The notes under the pieces were generated by a model. It saw only the letters and a list, made by a program, of their open reading frames with translations. It searched no databases and was not told the DNA's origin. Both the position numbers and the translations under genes were made by a program. A DNA stretch of 64,000 bases from positions 496,001-560,000 of the forward strand of contig CAWCHK010000014.1 in assembly GCA_963795385.1 (NCBI GenBank). The letters run 5' to 3'. The DNA comes from CAVURS01 sp963795385. Its GTDB lineage: Bacteria > Actinomycetota > Actinomycetes > Actinomycetales > CAVURS01. Position 1 is the first letter of the stretch. Every line of letters begins with the position of its first letter. Below, one piece after another: positions 41,246 to 53,046 of this stretch.

Positions 41246-42426
41246 GTGAAGTTCCAGGTTGAGCGGGATGCGCTCGCCGATGCCGTGAGCTGGGCCGCGC
41301 GCGGGCTGCCGAACCGCCCGCCCGTGCCCGTTCTCGCCGGCGTGCTGCTCGAGGCCGACGCCGAGGGCACGCTGACCCTCTCGGCCTTCGACTACGAGGT
41401 CTCCGCCCGCGTGAGCGTGCCGGCCGACGTGAGCGAGGCCGGCCGGGTGCTGGTGTCCGGGCGGCTGCTCTCCGACATCGCCCGCAACCTCCCGGGCAAG
41501 CCGGTCGACGTCGTGACCGAGGGCAGCAAGGTCAACGTGACCTGCGGTGCCACCCGGTTCGCCCTGTTGACCATGCCGGTCGAGGAGTACCCAACGCTGC
41601 CGGCGATGCCCGAGGCGTCGGGCGAGATCAGCGGCGACGTGTTCACCCAGGCCGTCGCCCAGGTGACGGTGGCCGCCGGGCGGGACGACACGCTGCCGAT
41701 CCTGACCGGGGTCCGGATGGAGATCGACGGCGACAAGATCACCCTCCTGGCCACGGACCGCTACCGGCTGGCCCAGCGCGAGCTGACCTGGTCACCCGAG
41801 GCGACCGACGCATCCGGTGTCGCGCTCGTGCCGGCCCGCACGCTCTCCGAGACGGCCCGGGCCCTGGGGTCGACGGCCAGCGTCGAGCTCGCCCTCGGCC
41901 GGTCGGGTGCCGGTGACGGGCTGATCGGCCTGGAGTCCGGCCAGCGCCGGACCACCTCGCGCCTGCTCGACGGTGAGTACCCCAAGGTCTCCGCGATCTT
42001 CCCGTCCACGTCCGACACGGACGCCGTCGTCGACACCGCGACGCTCACCGAGGCGGTCAAGCGGGTCGCCCTGGTCGCCGAGCGGAACACGCCGGTGCGA
42101 CTGCGCTTCACCGACGGCCAGCTGGTGATCGAGGCAGGCCAGGGCGACGACGCCCAGGCCAGCGAGGCGATCGAGGCTTCCTTGCAGGGCGAGGAGATCG
42201 AGATCGCGTTCAACCCGCACTTCCTGCTCGACGGGCTCGGGGTCATCGGCACGTCGTACGCCGGCTGTCGTTCACCCAGCCGAGCAAGCCGGCGGTGCTG
42301 CGCGGCCAGAGCGAGCTGGACGGCAATGCCGACGACAGCTACCGCTACGTCCTGATGCCGCCGTTCGCGGCTGAGCCGGCTCCGACCACCGACCTCCCAG
42401 GGAGACCTTCATGCACATCGGACTGA
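41246..42426 (+). CDS. dnaN: DNA polymerase III sliding clamp (beta), frameshifted near the C-terminus
   Basis: Processivity clamp, three repeated clamp domains. Residues 1-337 are intact (MKFQVERDALADAV, LLATDRYRLAQRELTW, FNPHFLLDGLGVIGTSYA). One missing C at about 42260-42262 breaks the frame: the next frame gives the expected LSFTQPSKPAVLRG, then DSYRYVLMP. That frame runs to a TGA at 42424-42426, inside gnd. One further missing base near 42358 would instead end the protein MPPVRG at 42374, before the gnd ribosome site, which looks more natural. dnaN is essential, so sequence error is the likely cause. Confidence 0.9.
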
Positions 42427-43339
42427 TCGGGCTCGGCAAGATGGGCGGCAACATGCGCACGCGGCTGCGGCGCGCCGGCCACGAGGTCACCGGCTTCGAC
42501 TTCAACCCCGACATCGCCGACGTGCATTCGCTGGCCGAGCTGGCCGAGGCGCTCCCCTCGCCCAAGGTGGTCTGGGTGATGGTGCCGGCCGGTGACCCGA
42601 CCGCGCAGACCGTCGCCGAGCTGGCCGGGCTGCTCGGCGAGGGCGACCTGGTCATCGACGGTGGCAACTCCAGGTTCACGAACGACCAGGTCAACGCCGA
42701 TCTCCTCGCCAAGAAGGGCACCGGCTACCTGGACTGCGGCGTCTCCGGCGGCGTCTGGGGCCTGGACAACGGCTACGGCCTGATGGTCGGCGGCGACGCC
42801 GCCAACGTCGAGATCGCGATGCCGATCTTCGACGCCCTGCGGCCGGAGGGTCCGCGCGAGGAGGGCTTCGTCCACGCGGGGGCGGTCGGGGCCGGTCACT
42901 ACGCGAAGATGGTGCACAACGGCATCGAGTACGGCCTGATGCAGGCGTACGCCGAGGGCTACGAGCTGCTCGCCGCGAAGGACATCGTCGAGGACGTGAC
43001 GGGCTGCTTCAAGGCCTGGACCCGGGGCACGGTCGTCCGGTCCTGGCTGCTCGACCTGCTGGTCAAGGGCCTCGAGGAGGACCCGGGCCTGGCCCAGATC
43101 AGCGGCTACGTCGACGACTCCGGCGAGGGCCGGTGGACGGTCGAGGAGGGCATCAACAACTCGGTGCCCATGCCGGTCATCTCGGCGTCGCTCTTCGCCC
43201 GGTTCGTCTCGCGGCAGGACGACAGCCCAGCCATGAAGGCCGTCGCGGCGCTGCGCAACCAGTTCGGCGGCCACGCGGTCAAGGCCGCGGAGGCACCGCA
43301 CGCCGGACCGACGTCCGGCTCCGGCCGAGGTGTACCTGA
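42411..43339 (+). CDS. gnd: 6-phosphogluconate dehydrogenase (decarboxylating, short type)
   Basis: NAD(P)-dependent oxidation of 6-phosphogluconate to ribulose 5-phosphate and CO2. About 305 residues: Rossmann motif IGLIGLGKMGGNM, VVWVMVPAG, IDGGNS, CGVSGGVWGL, and the catalytic KMVHNGIEYGLMQAYAEG. This is the short GndA/YqeC-type enzyme usual between dnaN and recF in actinobacteria. AGGGAG precedes the ATG. The frame has no stop and runs straight into recF. One missing base in the last 60 bp would place the stop at 43337-43339, where a TGA sits in the adjacent frame. I annotate this end as the likely real one. Confidence 0.88.
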
Positions 43340-43340
43340 C

Positions 43341-44484
43341 CTGCACGTCGCCCACCTGTCGCTGACCGACTTCCGCAGCTACCCCGAGGCCGAGCTCCCG
43401 CTCGGGCCCGGCGTCACGGCCCTGGTCGGGCCGAACGGCCAGGGCAAGACCAACCTGGTCGAGGCGATCGGCTACGTCGCGACGCTGGGCTCGCACCGGG
43501 TCTCCTCGGACGCACCTCTGGTCCGGTTCGGCGCCCCCCGGGCGATCGTGCGGTGCAGCGTCGTCCAGCACGGCCGCACGACCCTGGTCGAGCTGGAGCT
43601 GACGCCGGGCAAGGCCAACCGGGCCCGGCTGAACCGCTCACCCGTGCCGCGGCCGCGCGAGGTGCTGGGCACGCTGTCCACGGTGCTCTTCGCGCCCGAG
43701 GACCTCGCCCTGGTCAAGGGCGACCCGGCCGAGCGCCGCCGATTCCTGGACGAGCTCCTCGTGGCCCGCCACCCGCGCCTGGCCGGAGTGCGCTCGGACT
43801 ACGAGCGGGTCCTCAAGCAGCGCAACGCCCTGCTGAAGTCGGCCGGGGCCGCCATCAAGCGCGGCGGCGGCGACGTCCGCACGCTCGACGTCTGGGACTC
43901 GCACCTGGCAACGGCGGGTGCCGAGCTGCTCGCGGCCCGGCTGGTGCTGGTCGCCGACCTGGCGCCGTACGTCGCCTCGGCGTACACGCAGGTGAGCGAC
44001 AACCAGGGTCCGGCGGCGATTAGTTACAAGGCGAGCCTGGCCGAGCACGAGCCCGAGCCCGAGCCGGTGCTGGCCGACCGGGAGCGGCTGGCCGCGCGGC
44101 TGCTCGAGGCGATGCAGCGGCTGCGCCGGACCGAGCTCGAGCGCGGCATCTCGCTGGTCGGGCCGCATCGCGACGACCTGGTCCTGGCCCTGGGACCGAT
44201 GCCGGCCAAGGGCTACGCCAGCCACGGGGAGTCGTGGTCGCTTCGCCCTGGCGCTGCGGCTCGCGTCGTACGAGCTGCTGCGCTCGGACCTCGGTGAGGA
44301 CCCGGTGCTGGTCCTGGACGACGTCTTCGCCGAGCTCGACACCGGGCGGCGCGAGCGGCTGGCCGAGCTCGTCGCCGGCGCCGAGCAGGTGCTGGTCACG
44401 GCCGCGGTGCCGGCCGACGTCCCCGAGGCGCTGACCGGCGAGCGGGTGGACGTGCGGGCCGGTGAGGTACGCCGTGCCGGATGA
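43341..44484 (+). CDS. recF: DNA replication/repair protein RecF, frameshifted
   Basis: SMC-like ATPase that helps load RecA at gaps. Recognisable from LHVAHLSLTDFRSYPEAEL, with Walker A GPNGQGKTNLVEA, the SHRVSSDAPLVR segment and the VGPHRDDLVL signature. An extra C at 44241 shifts the frame; without it the sequence continues as FALALRLASYELLR, then Walker B PVLVLDDVFAELD, ending at 44484. No ATG/GTG/TTG exists in frame at the N-terminus. A CTG at 43341 lies eight bases after GAGGTG and matches the position of the usual Met, so a CTG start or a miscalled GTG is likely. It overlaps dciA. Confidence 0.88.
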
Positions 44485-45047
44485 GTCAGGCCGGCCGGAC
44501 CGGACCGATGAGGCGGACGAGCCGGACGGCGAGGTCGAGGCGGCGGCTCGGGCGGCGCTCGCCCGGGCCCGCGCGGCCGCCCGGGCCAAGGGACTGCGGC
44601 CCGGGCAGTCGGGGGCAGCGGCGGCCAAGCTGGCCCGGCGCCGGGCCAAGATCGCCGGCGCAGGGGCGGTTCAGCGCCGCCGGGTCGGACGCCCGCGACC
44701 CGCAGCTCTTCGGGGAGACGGTCGGCCTGATCCTGGGGGAGCGGGGCTGGACGACCGAGGTGGCGGTCGGAGGCGTGATGGGGCGCTGGGCCCAGATCGT
44801 CGGGGAGGAGATCGCGGCGCACGTGTCGCCGGAGACCTTCGAGGGCGGGACGCTCACCGTGCGGGCCGACTCGACCGCGTGGGCCACGCAGGTCCGGCTG
44901 CTCGCGCCGACTCTCCTGCGGCGGCTGGCCGAGGAGCTCGGCGAGGGCGTGGTCGAGCGGGTTGCGGTCGGCGGCCCGGCCGGCCCGAGCTGGCGCAAGG
45001 GCCTTCGCCGGGTGCCGGGACGCGGCCCCCGCGACACCTATGGCTGA
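44474..45047 (+). CDS. dciA: DciA (DUF721) replication protein, frameshifted
   Basis: Actinobacterial DUF721 protein, the DnaB loader/cofactor DciA. The N-terminal half is basic and Ala/Arg-rich (ARAKGLRPGQSGAAAAKLARRR). After an extra G in the GGGG run at about 44663-44666 the frame changes and the conserved domain follows: DARDPQLFGETVGLILGERGW, MGRWAQIVGEEIAAHVSPE, DSTAWATQVRLLAPTLLRRL. The GTG at 44474 overlaps the recF end by eleven bases, the usual arrangement. Removing one base gives a protein of about 190 residues, normal for the family. Confidence 0.85.
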
Positions 45048-45194
45048 GCGAATCGACCCCCGTCTCCGGTAGGGGGAGTCGTCCCCCTGCTCGTTCGAGC
45101 GGCTGAAACCGGCTGGCAGGCCGCTAACAGGCGGTTGCCGGGTGACGCAGGGCGTTCCGGCGGTGGACAGCGCAAGATTCCCGCCCTGAACAGA

Positions 45195-45200
45195 TAGGAT
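45195..45200 (+). promoter_or_regulatory. -10-like element (TAGGAT) upstream of gyrB
   Basis: TAGGAT lies 51 bases before the gyrB start in the 203-bp dciA-gyrB spacer, in a locally AT-richer patch. A matching -35 is not clear. The spacer also holds a weak hairpin near 45056-45085 that may end the dciA transcript. Confidence 0.35.
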
Positions 45201-45250
45201 GAGGGGGTTGCTCGGCCCCCGATGGCCGGTGTCCGTCCGGAGGGAGTCTC

Positions 45251-47367
45251 GTGCCGCCTGTGCCCGCTGATCAGCCAGGGGACGACCAGGTCCAGAACGT
45301 CCAGAACGTCCAGAACGGCTCTGACGTCCCGAACGGCTCCGACGACCAGGCCGCGGCGGTCGAGGCGATCCTGGAGGCCGCCAGCACCATCGCCGGCGAG
45401 ATCGTCGCCGACGCACCCGAGTCCTACGACGCGAGCCAGATCCAGGTCCTCGAGGGACTCGAGGCGGTCCGCAAGCGCCCTGGGATGTACATCGGCTCGA
45501 CCGGCGAGCGCGGCCTGCACCACCTGGTCTCCGAGGTGGTGGACAACTCGGTCGACGAGGCGCTCGCCGGCCACGCCACGAGCATCCAGGTCACCATGCT
45601 CGCCAACGGCGGGATCCGGGTCGTCGACGACGGCCGCGGCATCCCGGTCGACATCGTCGCCTCCGAGGGCAAGCCTGCGGTCGAGGTCGTGCTGACGGTC
45701 CTGCACGCCGGCGGCAAGTTCGGCGGCGGCGGCTACCAGGTGTCCGGCGGCCTGCACGGGGTCGGGGTCTCGGTCGTCAACGCGCTCTCGACCCGGCTCG
45801 ACGTCGAGGTCAAGCGGGACGGCCACGTCTACCGGCAGAGCTACACCGTCGGCGTACCGGACGCCCCGCTCGAGAGGGGCGAGGCCACCGACGAGCACGG
45901 CACCACGATCACCTTCTGGGCCAGCGCGGACGTCTTCGACACCCTCGACTACGACTACGAGACGCTGCGGACCCGCTTCCAGCAGATACGCGTTCCTGAA
46001 CAAGGGCCTGAGCATCTCGCTGACCGACGAGCGCCCGGACCACACCGAGGAGGACGGCCAGGCCGCCCTCGGTGACCTACCGGTACGACGGCGGCCTGGT
46101 CGACTACGTCAACCACCTCAACGCCTCGAAGAAGAACGACGCGGTGCATCCCGAGGTCATCGACTTCGAGTCCGAGGACACCGTCCGGATGATCTCGGTC
46201 GAGATCGCGATGCAATGGACGACGGCGTACTCCGAGAGCGTCCACACGTACGCGAACACCATCAACACCCACGAGGGCGGCACCCACGAGGAGGGCTTCC
46301 GGGCGGCGCTGACCAAGCTGGTCAACGACTACGCGCGGAACAAGGGCATCCTGAAGGAGAAGGACGAGAACCTCACCGGTGACGACATCCGCGAGGGCCT
46401 GACCGCGGTCCTGTCGGTCAAGCTGCGCGAGCCGCAGTTCGAGGGCCAGACCAAGACCAAGCTCGGCAACAGCGAGGTCAAGGGCTTCGTCCAGCGGGTC
46501 GTCTCGGACGAGCTCGGCCACTGGTTCGGCGCCCACCCGAACGAGGCCCGCGACATCATCCGCAAGTCGATCAACGCGGCGGCGGCCCGGGTCGCAGCCC
46601 GCAAGGCCCGTGAGGCGACCCGGCGCAAGGGCCTGCTCGAGTCCAGCTCGCTGCCCGGCAAGCTCTCCGACTGCCAGCTCAACGACCCGTCGCGGTGCGA
46701 GATCTACATCGTCGAGGGTGACTCGGCCGGCGGCTCGGCCAAGGGCGGGCGGGACCCGATGACCCAGGCGATCCTGCCGATCCGCGGCAAGATCCTGAAC
46801 GTCGAGAAGGCCCGGATCGACCGGATCCTCGGCAACAACGAGGTCCAGGCCCTCATCTCGGCCTTCGGCACGGGCATCGGCGAAGAGTTCGACATCAACA
46901 AGCTGCGCTATCACAAGATCGTGCTGATGGCCGATGCCGACGTGGACGGCCAGCACATCCGGACCCTGCTGCTGACCCTGCTCTTCCGGTTCATGCGACC
47001 GCTGGTCGAGGGCGGGTACGTCTACCTGGCCCAGCCGCCGCTCTACCGGCTGAAGTGGAGTCAGGGCGAGCACGACTTCGTCTACTCCGACCGCGAGCGC
47101 GACGCCCTGATCGAGATCGGACAGGCCGCCGGGCGCAAGCTGCCCAAGGACAACGGCGTGCAGCGCTACAAGGGTCTGGGCGAGATGAACGCCAAGGAGC
47201 TGTGGGAGACCACGATGGATCCGGCCGGCCGGGTGCTGCTCCAGGTCACCCTCGAGGACGCGGCCGCCGCCGACGAGATCTTCGCGATCCTGATGGGCGA
47301 GGACGTCGAGTCCCGCCGCGGCTTCATCCAGCGCAACGCCAAGGACGTGCGGTTCCTCGACATCTAG
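45251..47367 (+). CDS. gyrB: DNA gyrase subunit B, two frameshifts
   Basis: ATPase and TOPRIM subunit of gyrase. The N-terminus has a VQN-repeat extension, then GLEAVRKRPGMYIGSTG, the GHKL motifs EVVDNSVDEA, DDGRGIPVD and GGLHGVGVSVVNAL, and later TOPRIM EGDSAGGSAKGGRD and ADADVDGQHI. The reading frame breaks twice within 80 bp: an extra base near 45987 (before AFLNKGLSISLTDERPDH) and an extra C in the CCC run at 46066-46068, after which VTYRYDGGLVDYVNHLN resumes. Restoring both gives a full protein of about 704 residues. The GTG start follows GGAGGGAG. gyrB is essential, so error is likelier than decay. Confidence 0.92.
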
Positions 47368-47429
47368 CCGGCCCGTCCTCGCCGGCCGAGTCCGGCTGCC
47401 AGCCGTCGTACTGAGAACGAAGGATTCAC

Positions 47430-50264
<2,835 letters not shown>

Positions 50265-50291
50265 GCCCGCACAGCACGAGGGCGGCGTCCG

Positions 50292-51080
50292 ATGACCCCC
50301 GGCAAGCCCGGATCGCCGCTGGCCAAGGCCGCGGCCAAGGTCAGCAGTGCCGTCCGCGGCCCGGACGGCTCGGCGGGTCAGCCGGCCGTTCCCGGCTCGA
50401 ACGGCGAGGCCGCGGGCAACGCTGCCCCGGCGGCCCGGGCGGCTGCCGCTCCGGCTCGACCGGCTTCTGCTCCCGGAGGACAGCGGCCGACCTCCCAGTC
50501 GACATCCGCCCCCACGGCGCCGGTGCCCAGCTCCAGCCCTGCCGGGGCGTTCCCGGGCGGAGCCATGGGCCAGGCGCCCGGGCAGCCCGGCGGCGTACCG
50601 CCTGGTGCGCCGACGGCTGGTGCGTCCACGGCTGGTGCGTCCACGGCGGCGGCCGGGAGTCTCGGCACCGGCACGGCCTCGACCGCGTCGAACCGGCCCG
50701 CGCCGGCTCCGGCGGGGACCGGTCGACGGGTCCGGCTGACCGTCTCGCGGGTCGACCCGTGGTCGGTCATGAAGATCTCGTTCCTGATCAGCGTCGCGAT
50801 CGGCATCGCGCTCGTGGTGATGGTCGCCGTGCTGTGGCTGATCCTCGACGGCATGGGCGTCTTCACCTCGGTGAACCGGACCATCCAGGATGTCGCGGGG
50901 CCGACCAGCACGTTCGACCTGATGGACTTCATCGCGCTGCCGCGGGTGATGTCGCTCGCCGTGGTCGTCGGCGTGATCGATGTGATCCTGCTGACCGCGC
51001 TGTCCACGTTGTCGGCGTTCCTCTACAACGTGTGCTCCAGCCTGGTCGGCGGCGTCCAGCTGACGCTCTCCGACGACTGA
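50292..51080 (+). CDS. DUF3566 membrane protein
   Basis: Actinobacterial membrane protein, counterpart of Mycobacterium Rv0007, always found after gyrA. The first 145 residues are Ala/Pro/Gly-rich and disordered. The conserved part begins RVRLTVSRVDPWSVMKISFL and has two membrane helices (about 160-185 and 215-245), ending LSAFLYNVCSSLVGGVQLTLSDD. A regulatory role linked to division or gyrase has been proposed for relatives, but function is unsettled. The ATG lies 28 bp after gyrA, and tRNA-Ile follows. Confidence 0.9.
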   Translation: MTPGKPGSPLAKAAAKVSSAVRGPDGSAGQPAVPGSNGEAAGNAAPAARAAAAPARPASAPGGQRPTSQSTSAPTAPVPSSSPAGAFPGGAMGQAPGQPGGVPPGAPTAGASTAGASTAAAGSLGTGTASTASNRPAPAPAGTGRRVRLTVSRVDPWSVMKISFLISVAIGIALVVMVAVLWLILDGMGVFTSVNRTIQDVAGPTSTFDLMDFIALPRVMSLAVVVGVIDVILLTALSTLSAFLYNVCSSLVGGVQLTLSDD

Positions 51081-51164
51081 GCCGGCCCGGCGTGCGGGTG
51101 GTTCGGCGGTTCGAATCTGGTTTGGGGCGGGCCCGGCTCGGCCGGTAGTCTCGCCTGTGCTCCG

Positions 51165-51238
51165 GGGCCTATAGCTCAGACGGTTAGAGCGCTTCCCTGA
51201 TAAGGAAGAGGTCGGAGGTTCAAGTCCTCCTAGGCCCA
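51165..51238 (+). tRNA. tRNA-Ile (GAT)
   Basis: A complete cloverleaf of 74 bases: acceptor GGGCCTA pairs with TAGGCCC, the D arm contains AGCTCAGACGGTTAGAGC, the anticodon arm CTTCC/GGAAG encloses CTGATAA with anticodon GAT, and the T arm has GGAGG-TTCAAGT-CCTCC. CCA is not encoded. Its place after DUF3566 is conserved in actinobacteria. Confidence 0.98.
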
Positions 51239-51257
51239 CCCCCGTGGCGTCCCGCCG

Positions 51258-51362
51258 TGTCAGCCCCTCCGGGCACCCCAGCACCTGCTCAGCCTGACAA
51301 CTCGGCCGTGCGCCCGCTGTGTCAGCCCCTCCGGGTGCTCCAGCACCTGCTCAGCCTGACAA
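51258..51362. repeat. Two direct copies of a 43-bp hairpin unit downstream of tRNA-Ile
   Basis: Units at 51258-51300 and 51320-51362 differ at three positions and are 19 bp apart. Each is bounded by TGTCAG and CTGACA as inverted ends. In the second copy GGTGCT and AGCACC form an inner stem; in the first copy this stem is spoiled by the substitutions. They lie between tRNA-Ile and the convergent AhpD-like gene, so they may be tandem terminators. Confidence 0.8.
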
Positions 51363-51370
51363 GTGGTGGA

Positions 51371-51982
51371 TCACGGCTGGGCGAAGGCGCGGCCGACCAC
51401 CAGCTGATCCCGTACGCCGGCGTCGAACGTCTCGGCCAGCTGGTGGTCCGGCTCCGCTCCCGCCGCGTCGAGCACGGTGGCGAAGAAGCCGCGTGCGCCG
51501 ACCGCGAAGATGATGTCGGCGACCTCCCGGTCGCTCAGGCCCAGGTCGGTGAGCGTTCGGACGTCGTCCTCGGTGACTCCAGGGGCATCGGTCGCCACCT
51601 TGGTGGCGAAGGCGACGACTGCCGCATCGATCGGGTCGAGCCCGGCTCCGGTCGGGTCGTCGGCGACGGCCCGCATCGTGTCGTCGTCGCCGCAGACGTC
51701 GCGCAGGAACTTCGAGTGGGCGGCCAGGCAGTAGGTGCAGTCGAGCGCCCGCGAGGCGGCGATGGTCGCGAGCTCGAACCGCCGCCGGTCCATGCCGCCA
51801 CGGATGGTCAGGTTGAGGTTGCTCCAGGCGTGGGCGACCTCGGGCCGGCCGGCAAAGATCGGGGCGTAGTTCGGGAGGTAGCCCCAGGCGGCGGTCTGCG
51901 ACGCGTACCAGTCGGCCAGGGCGCCGGTGGCCTCGCTCGTCGTGGCGGTGTCGGCTGCGGTCTCGGTGGGGGTGATGAACAT
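51371..51982 (-). CDS. AhpD/carboxymuconolactone decarboxylase-family peroxidase-like protein
   Basis: Likely peroxidase-related protein of 203 residues. The CMD/AhpD fold carries the redox motif CTYCLAAHSKFL, with the Cys-x2-Cys-x3-His pattern, near residues 82-89. The segment SDREVADIIFAVGARGFFATVLDAAG follows. The ATG at 51982 has CGGAG nine bases upstream; longer readings in this frame cross the DLW-39 gene on the other strand and are rejected. It converges on tRNA-Ile, with the duplicated hairpin between. It appears to be inserted between the two tRNAs relative to the usual actinobacterial order. The reductant is unknown. Confidence 0.82.
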   Translation of the reverse strand: MFITPTETAADTATTSEATGALADWYASQTAAWGYLPNYAPIFAGRPEVAHAWSNLNLTIRGGMDRRRFELATIAASRALDCTYCLAAHSKFLRDVCGDDDTMRAVADDPTGAGLDPIDAAVVAFATKVATDAPGVTEDDVRTLTDLGLSDREVADIIFAVGARGFFATVLDAAGAEPDHQLAETFDAGVRDQLVVGRAFAQP

Positions 51983-52138
51983 GGCGGCGGCTCCGTGGGT
52001 GCTGGTCGGCGGTGACTGTGGCGGTGGCGGTGCGGGCTCGGCGGGTCGGCCGGCGGCCGGGGAGGGCATGGTCCGGGCTGGTAACTTTGGCTTCGGCCGG
52101 GGTGCCTGATCCCGGGCCATTCTCGCTCGGAGGCCGTC

Positions 52139-52255
52139 GTGAAGAAGCTGCTCCTGCTGGTGCTCGCCGGGGTCGGTGCGTTCGCCGTCTGGCGCAAGAT
52201 GGAGTCGGACAAGGCGGAGCAGGACCTCTGGGCCCAGGCGACCGACTCGGTCTGA
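52139..52255 (+). CDS. DLW-39 family small protein
   Basis: A 38-residue protein of the actinobacterial DLW-39 family, named for its conserved Asp-Leu-Trp motif and length. It consists of an N-terminal hydrophobic helix (KKLLLLVLAGVGAFAVW) and a charged tail with AEQDLWAQATDSV-type sequence. The GTG is preceded by GGAGG at six bases. Its position between tRNA-Ile and tRNA-Ala is the usual one. Function is unknown; a single-span membrane peptide is likely. Confidence 0.9.
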   Translation: MKKLLLLVLAGVGAFAVWRKMESDKAEQDLWAQATDSV

Positions 52256-52315
52256 CGTCCGACCGGTCCGACCTGCTCGGTCCGGACGCTCGCCCGGTCC
52301 AGCGCGGCTGGGCTC

Positions 52316-52388
52316 GGGGCCGTGGCGCAATTGGTAGCGCACCTGCTTTGCAAGCAGGGGGTTAGGGGTTCGAGTCCCCTCGGCTCCA
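52316..52388 (+). tRNA. tRNA-Ala (TGC)
   Basis: A complete cloverleaf of 73 bases: acceptor GGGGCCG pairs with CGGCTCC (one G-T pair), the D arm has TGGCGCAATTGGTAGCGCA, the anticodon arm CCTGC/GCAGG encloses TTTGCAA with anticodon TGC, and the T arm has AGGGG-TTCGAGT-CCCCT. CCA is not encoded. Confidence 0.98.
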
Positions 52389-52393
52389 CTCGG

Positions 52394-52981
52394 TTAGCTG
52401 GTTGCCGGTTGCGGGCTGCGACCCCGTGAGCTGAGCACGGCGAAGGCGCCGTTCATCAGGAAGAGATAGGCGATGAACGCGGTGTTCTGGAAGTCGTACG
52501 TCTGGATCGACAGACAGCTGACCCCGAAGCCGAAGGTGCTGATGGCGTAGGCGATCCAGCTCTCGGACTCAGGCCGGCGGTACGACTTGATCAGCGTCGG
52601 GATGCCCGCCAGCAGGTCGGCCAGCAGCGAGAACAGGATGGCCAGGTTCGGGTCGTCGGTGAGGGCCCACAGGATGATGCCGACGACGGCTGCGACCATC
52701 AGGTAGTAGTCGCGCGGCTCGTTCTTCCAGTACGCCTGCCGGTTGAAGAACGACGCCGCGACGATCAGCAGCGGCGTGAAGCCGGCGACGAACGACGCCC
52801 AGGACAGGCCCGCCACCCCCTGCGCCCGCTGCGCCACGAAGATGACCATCGGGAAGATCCCCCAGAGCAGCCAGGTGATCCGGTTCGGCTGGGACCGGCC
52901 GGTGACCGTCTCGTAGAAGTAGTAGCAGCCTCCGAGCGACCCGATGACGGCGCCGATGATCGCGAAGTACTCGGGGAGCAT
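52394..52981 (-). CDS. PQ-loop-like multi-pass membrane protein, unknown function
   Basis: A 195-residue protein with about six or seven hydrophobic segments. Two PQ-loop-like features are visible: GRSQPNRITWLLWG near residues 28-41 and a second helix pair with YRRPESESWIAYAISTFGFG near 136-155. This recalls SWEET/SemiSWEET-type transporters with an internal repeat, but I do not assign a substrate. The stop is six bases from the end of tRNA-Ala on the opposite strand. No strong ribosome site precedes the ATG. Confidence 0.6.
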   Translation of the reverse strand: MLPEYFAIIGAVIGSLGGCYYFYETVTGRSQPNRITWLLWGIFPMVIFVAQRAQGVAGLSWASFVAGFTPLLIVAASFFNRQAYWKNEPRDYYLMVAAVVGIILWALTDDPNLAILFSLLADLLAGIPTLIKSYRRPESESWIAYAISTFGFGVSCLSIQTYDFQNTAFIAYLFLMNGAFAVLSSRGRSPQPATS

Positions 52982-53046
52982 GGGTCAACGCTGCCAGGTC
53001 CGGCCCGCCGCGTCCCCGGACTTTCCCGGCGGCGCCGACCGCACGG

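Noticed and set aside
42411..44297. A true bifunctional Gnd-RecF fusion enzyme
   Set aside because: The C-terminal part is itself frameshifted, four neighbouring genes have similar indels, and a stop plus ribosome-like site lie at the junction in the adjacent frame.
45980..46075. Programmed ribosomal frameshifting in gyrB
   Set aside because: No slippery heptamer or downstream pseudoknot is evident, and two separate shifts within 85 bp would be needed.
51983..52342. N-terminal extension of the AhpD-like protein
   Set aside because: It would run antisense through the DLW-39 gene and into tRNA-Ala, with composition unlike the family.
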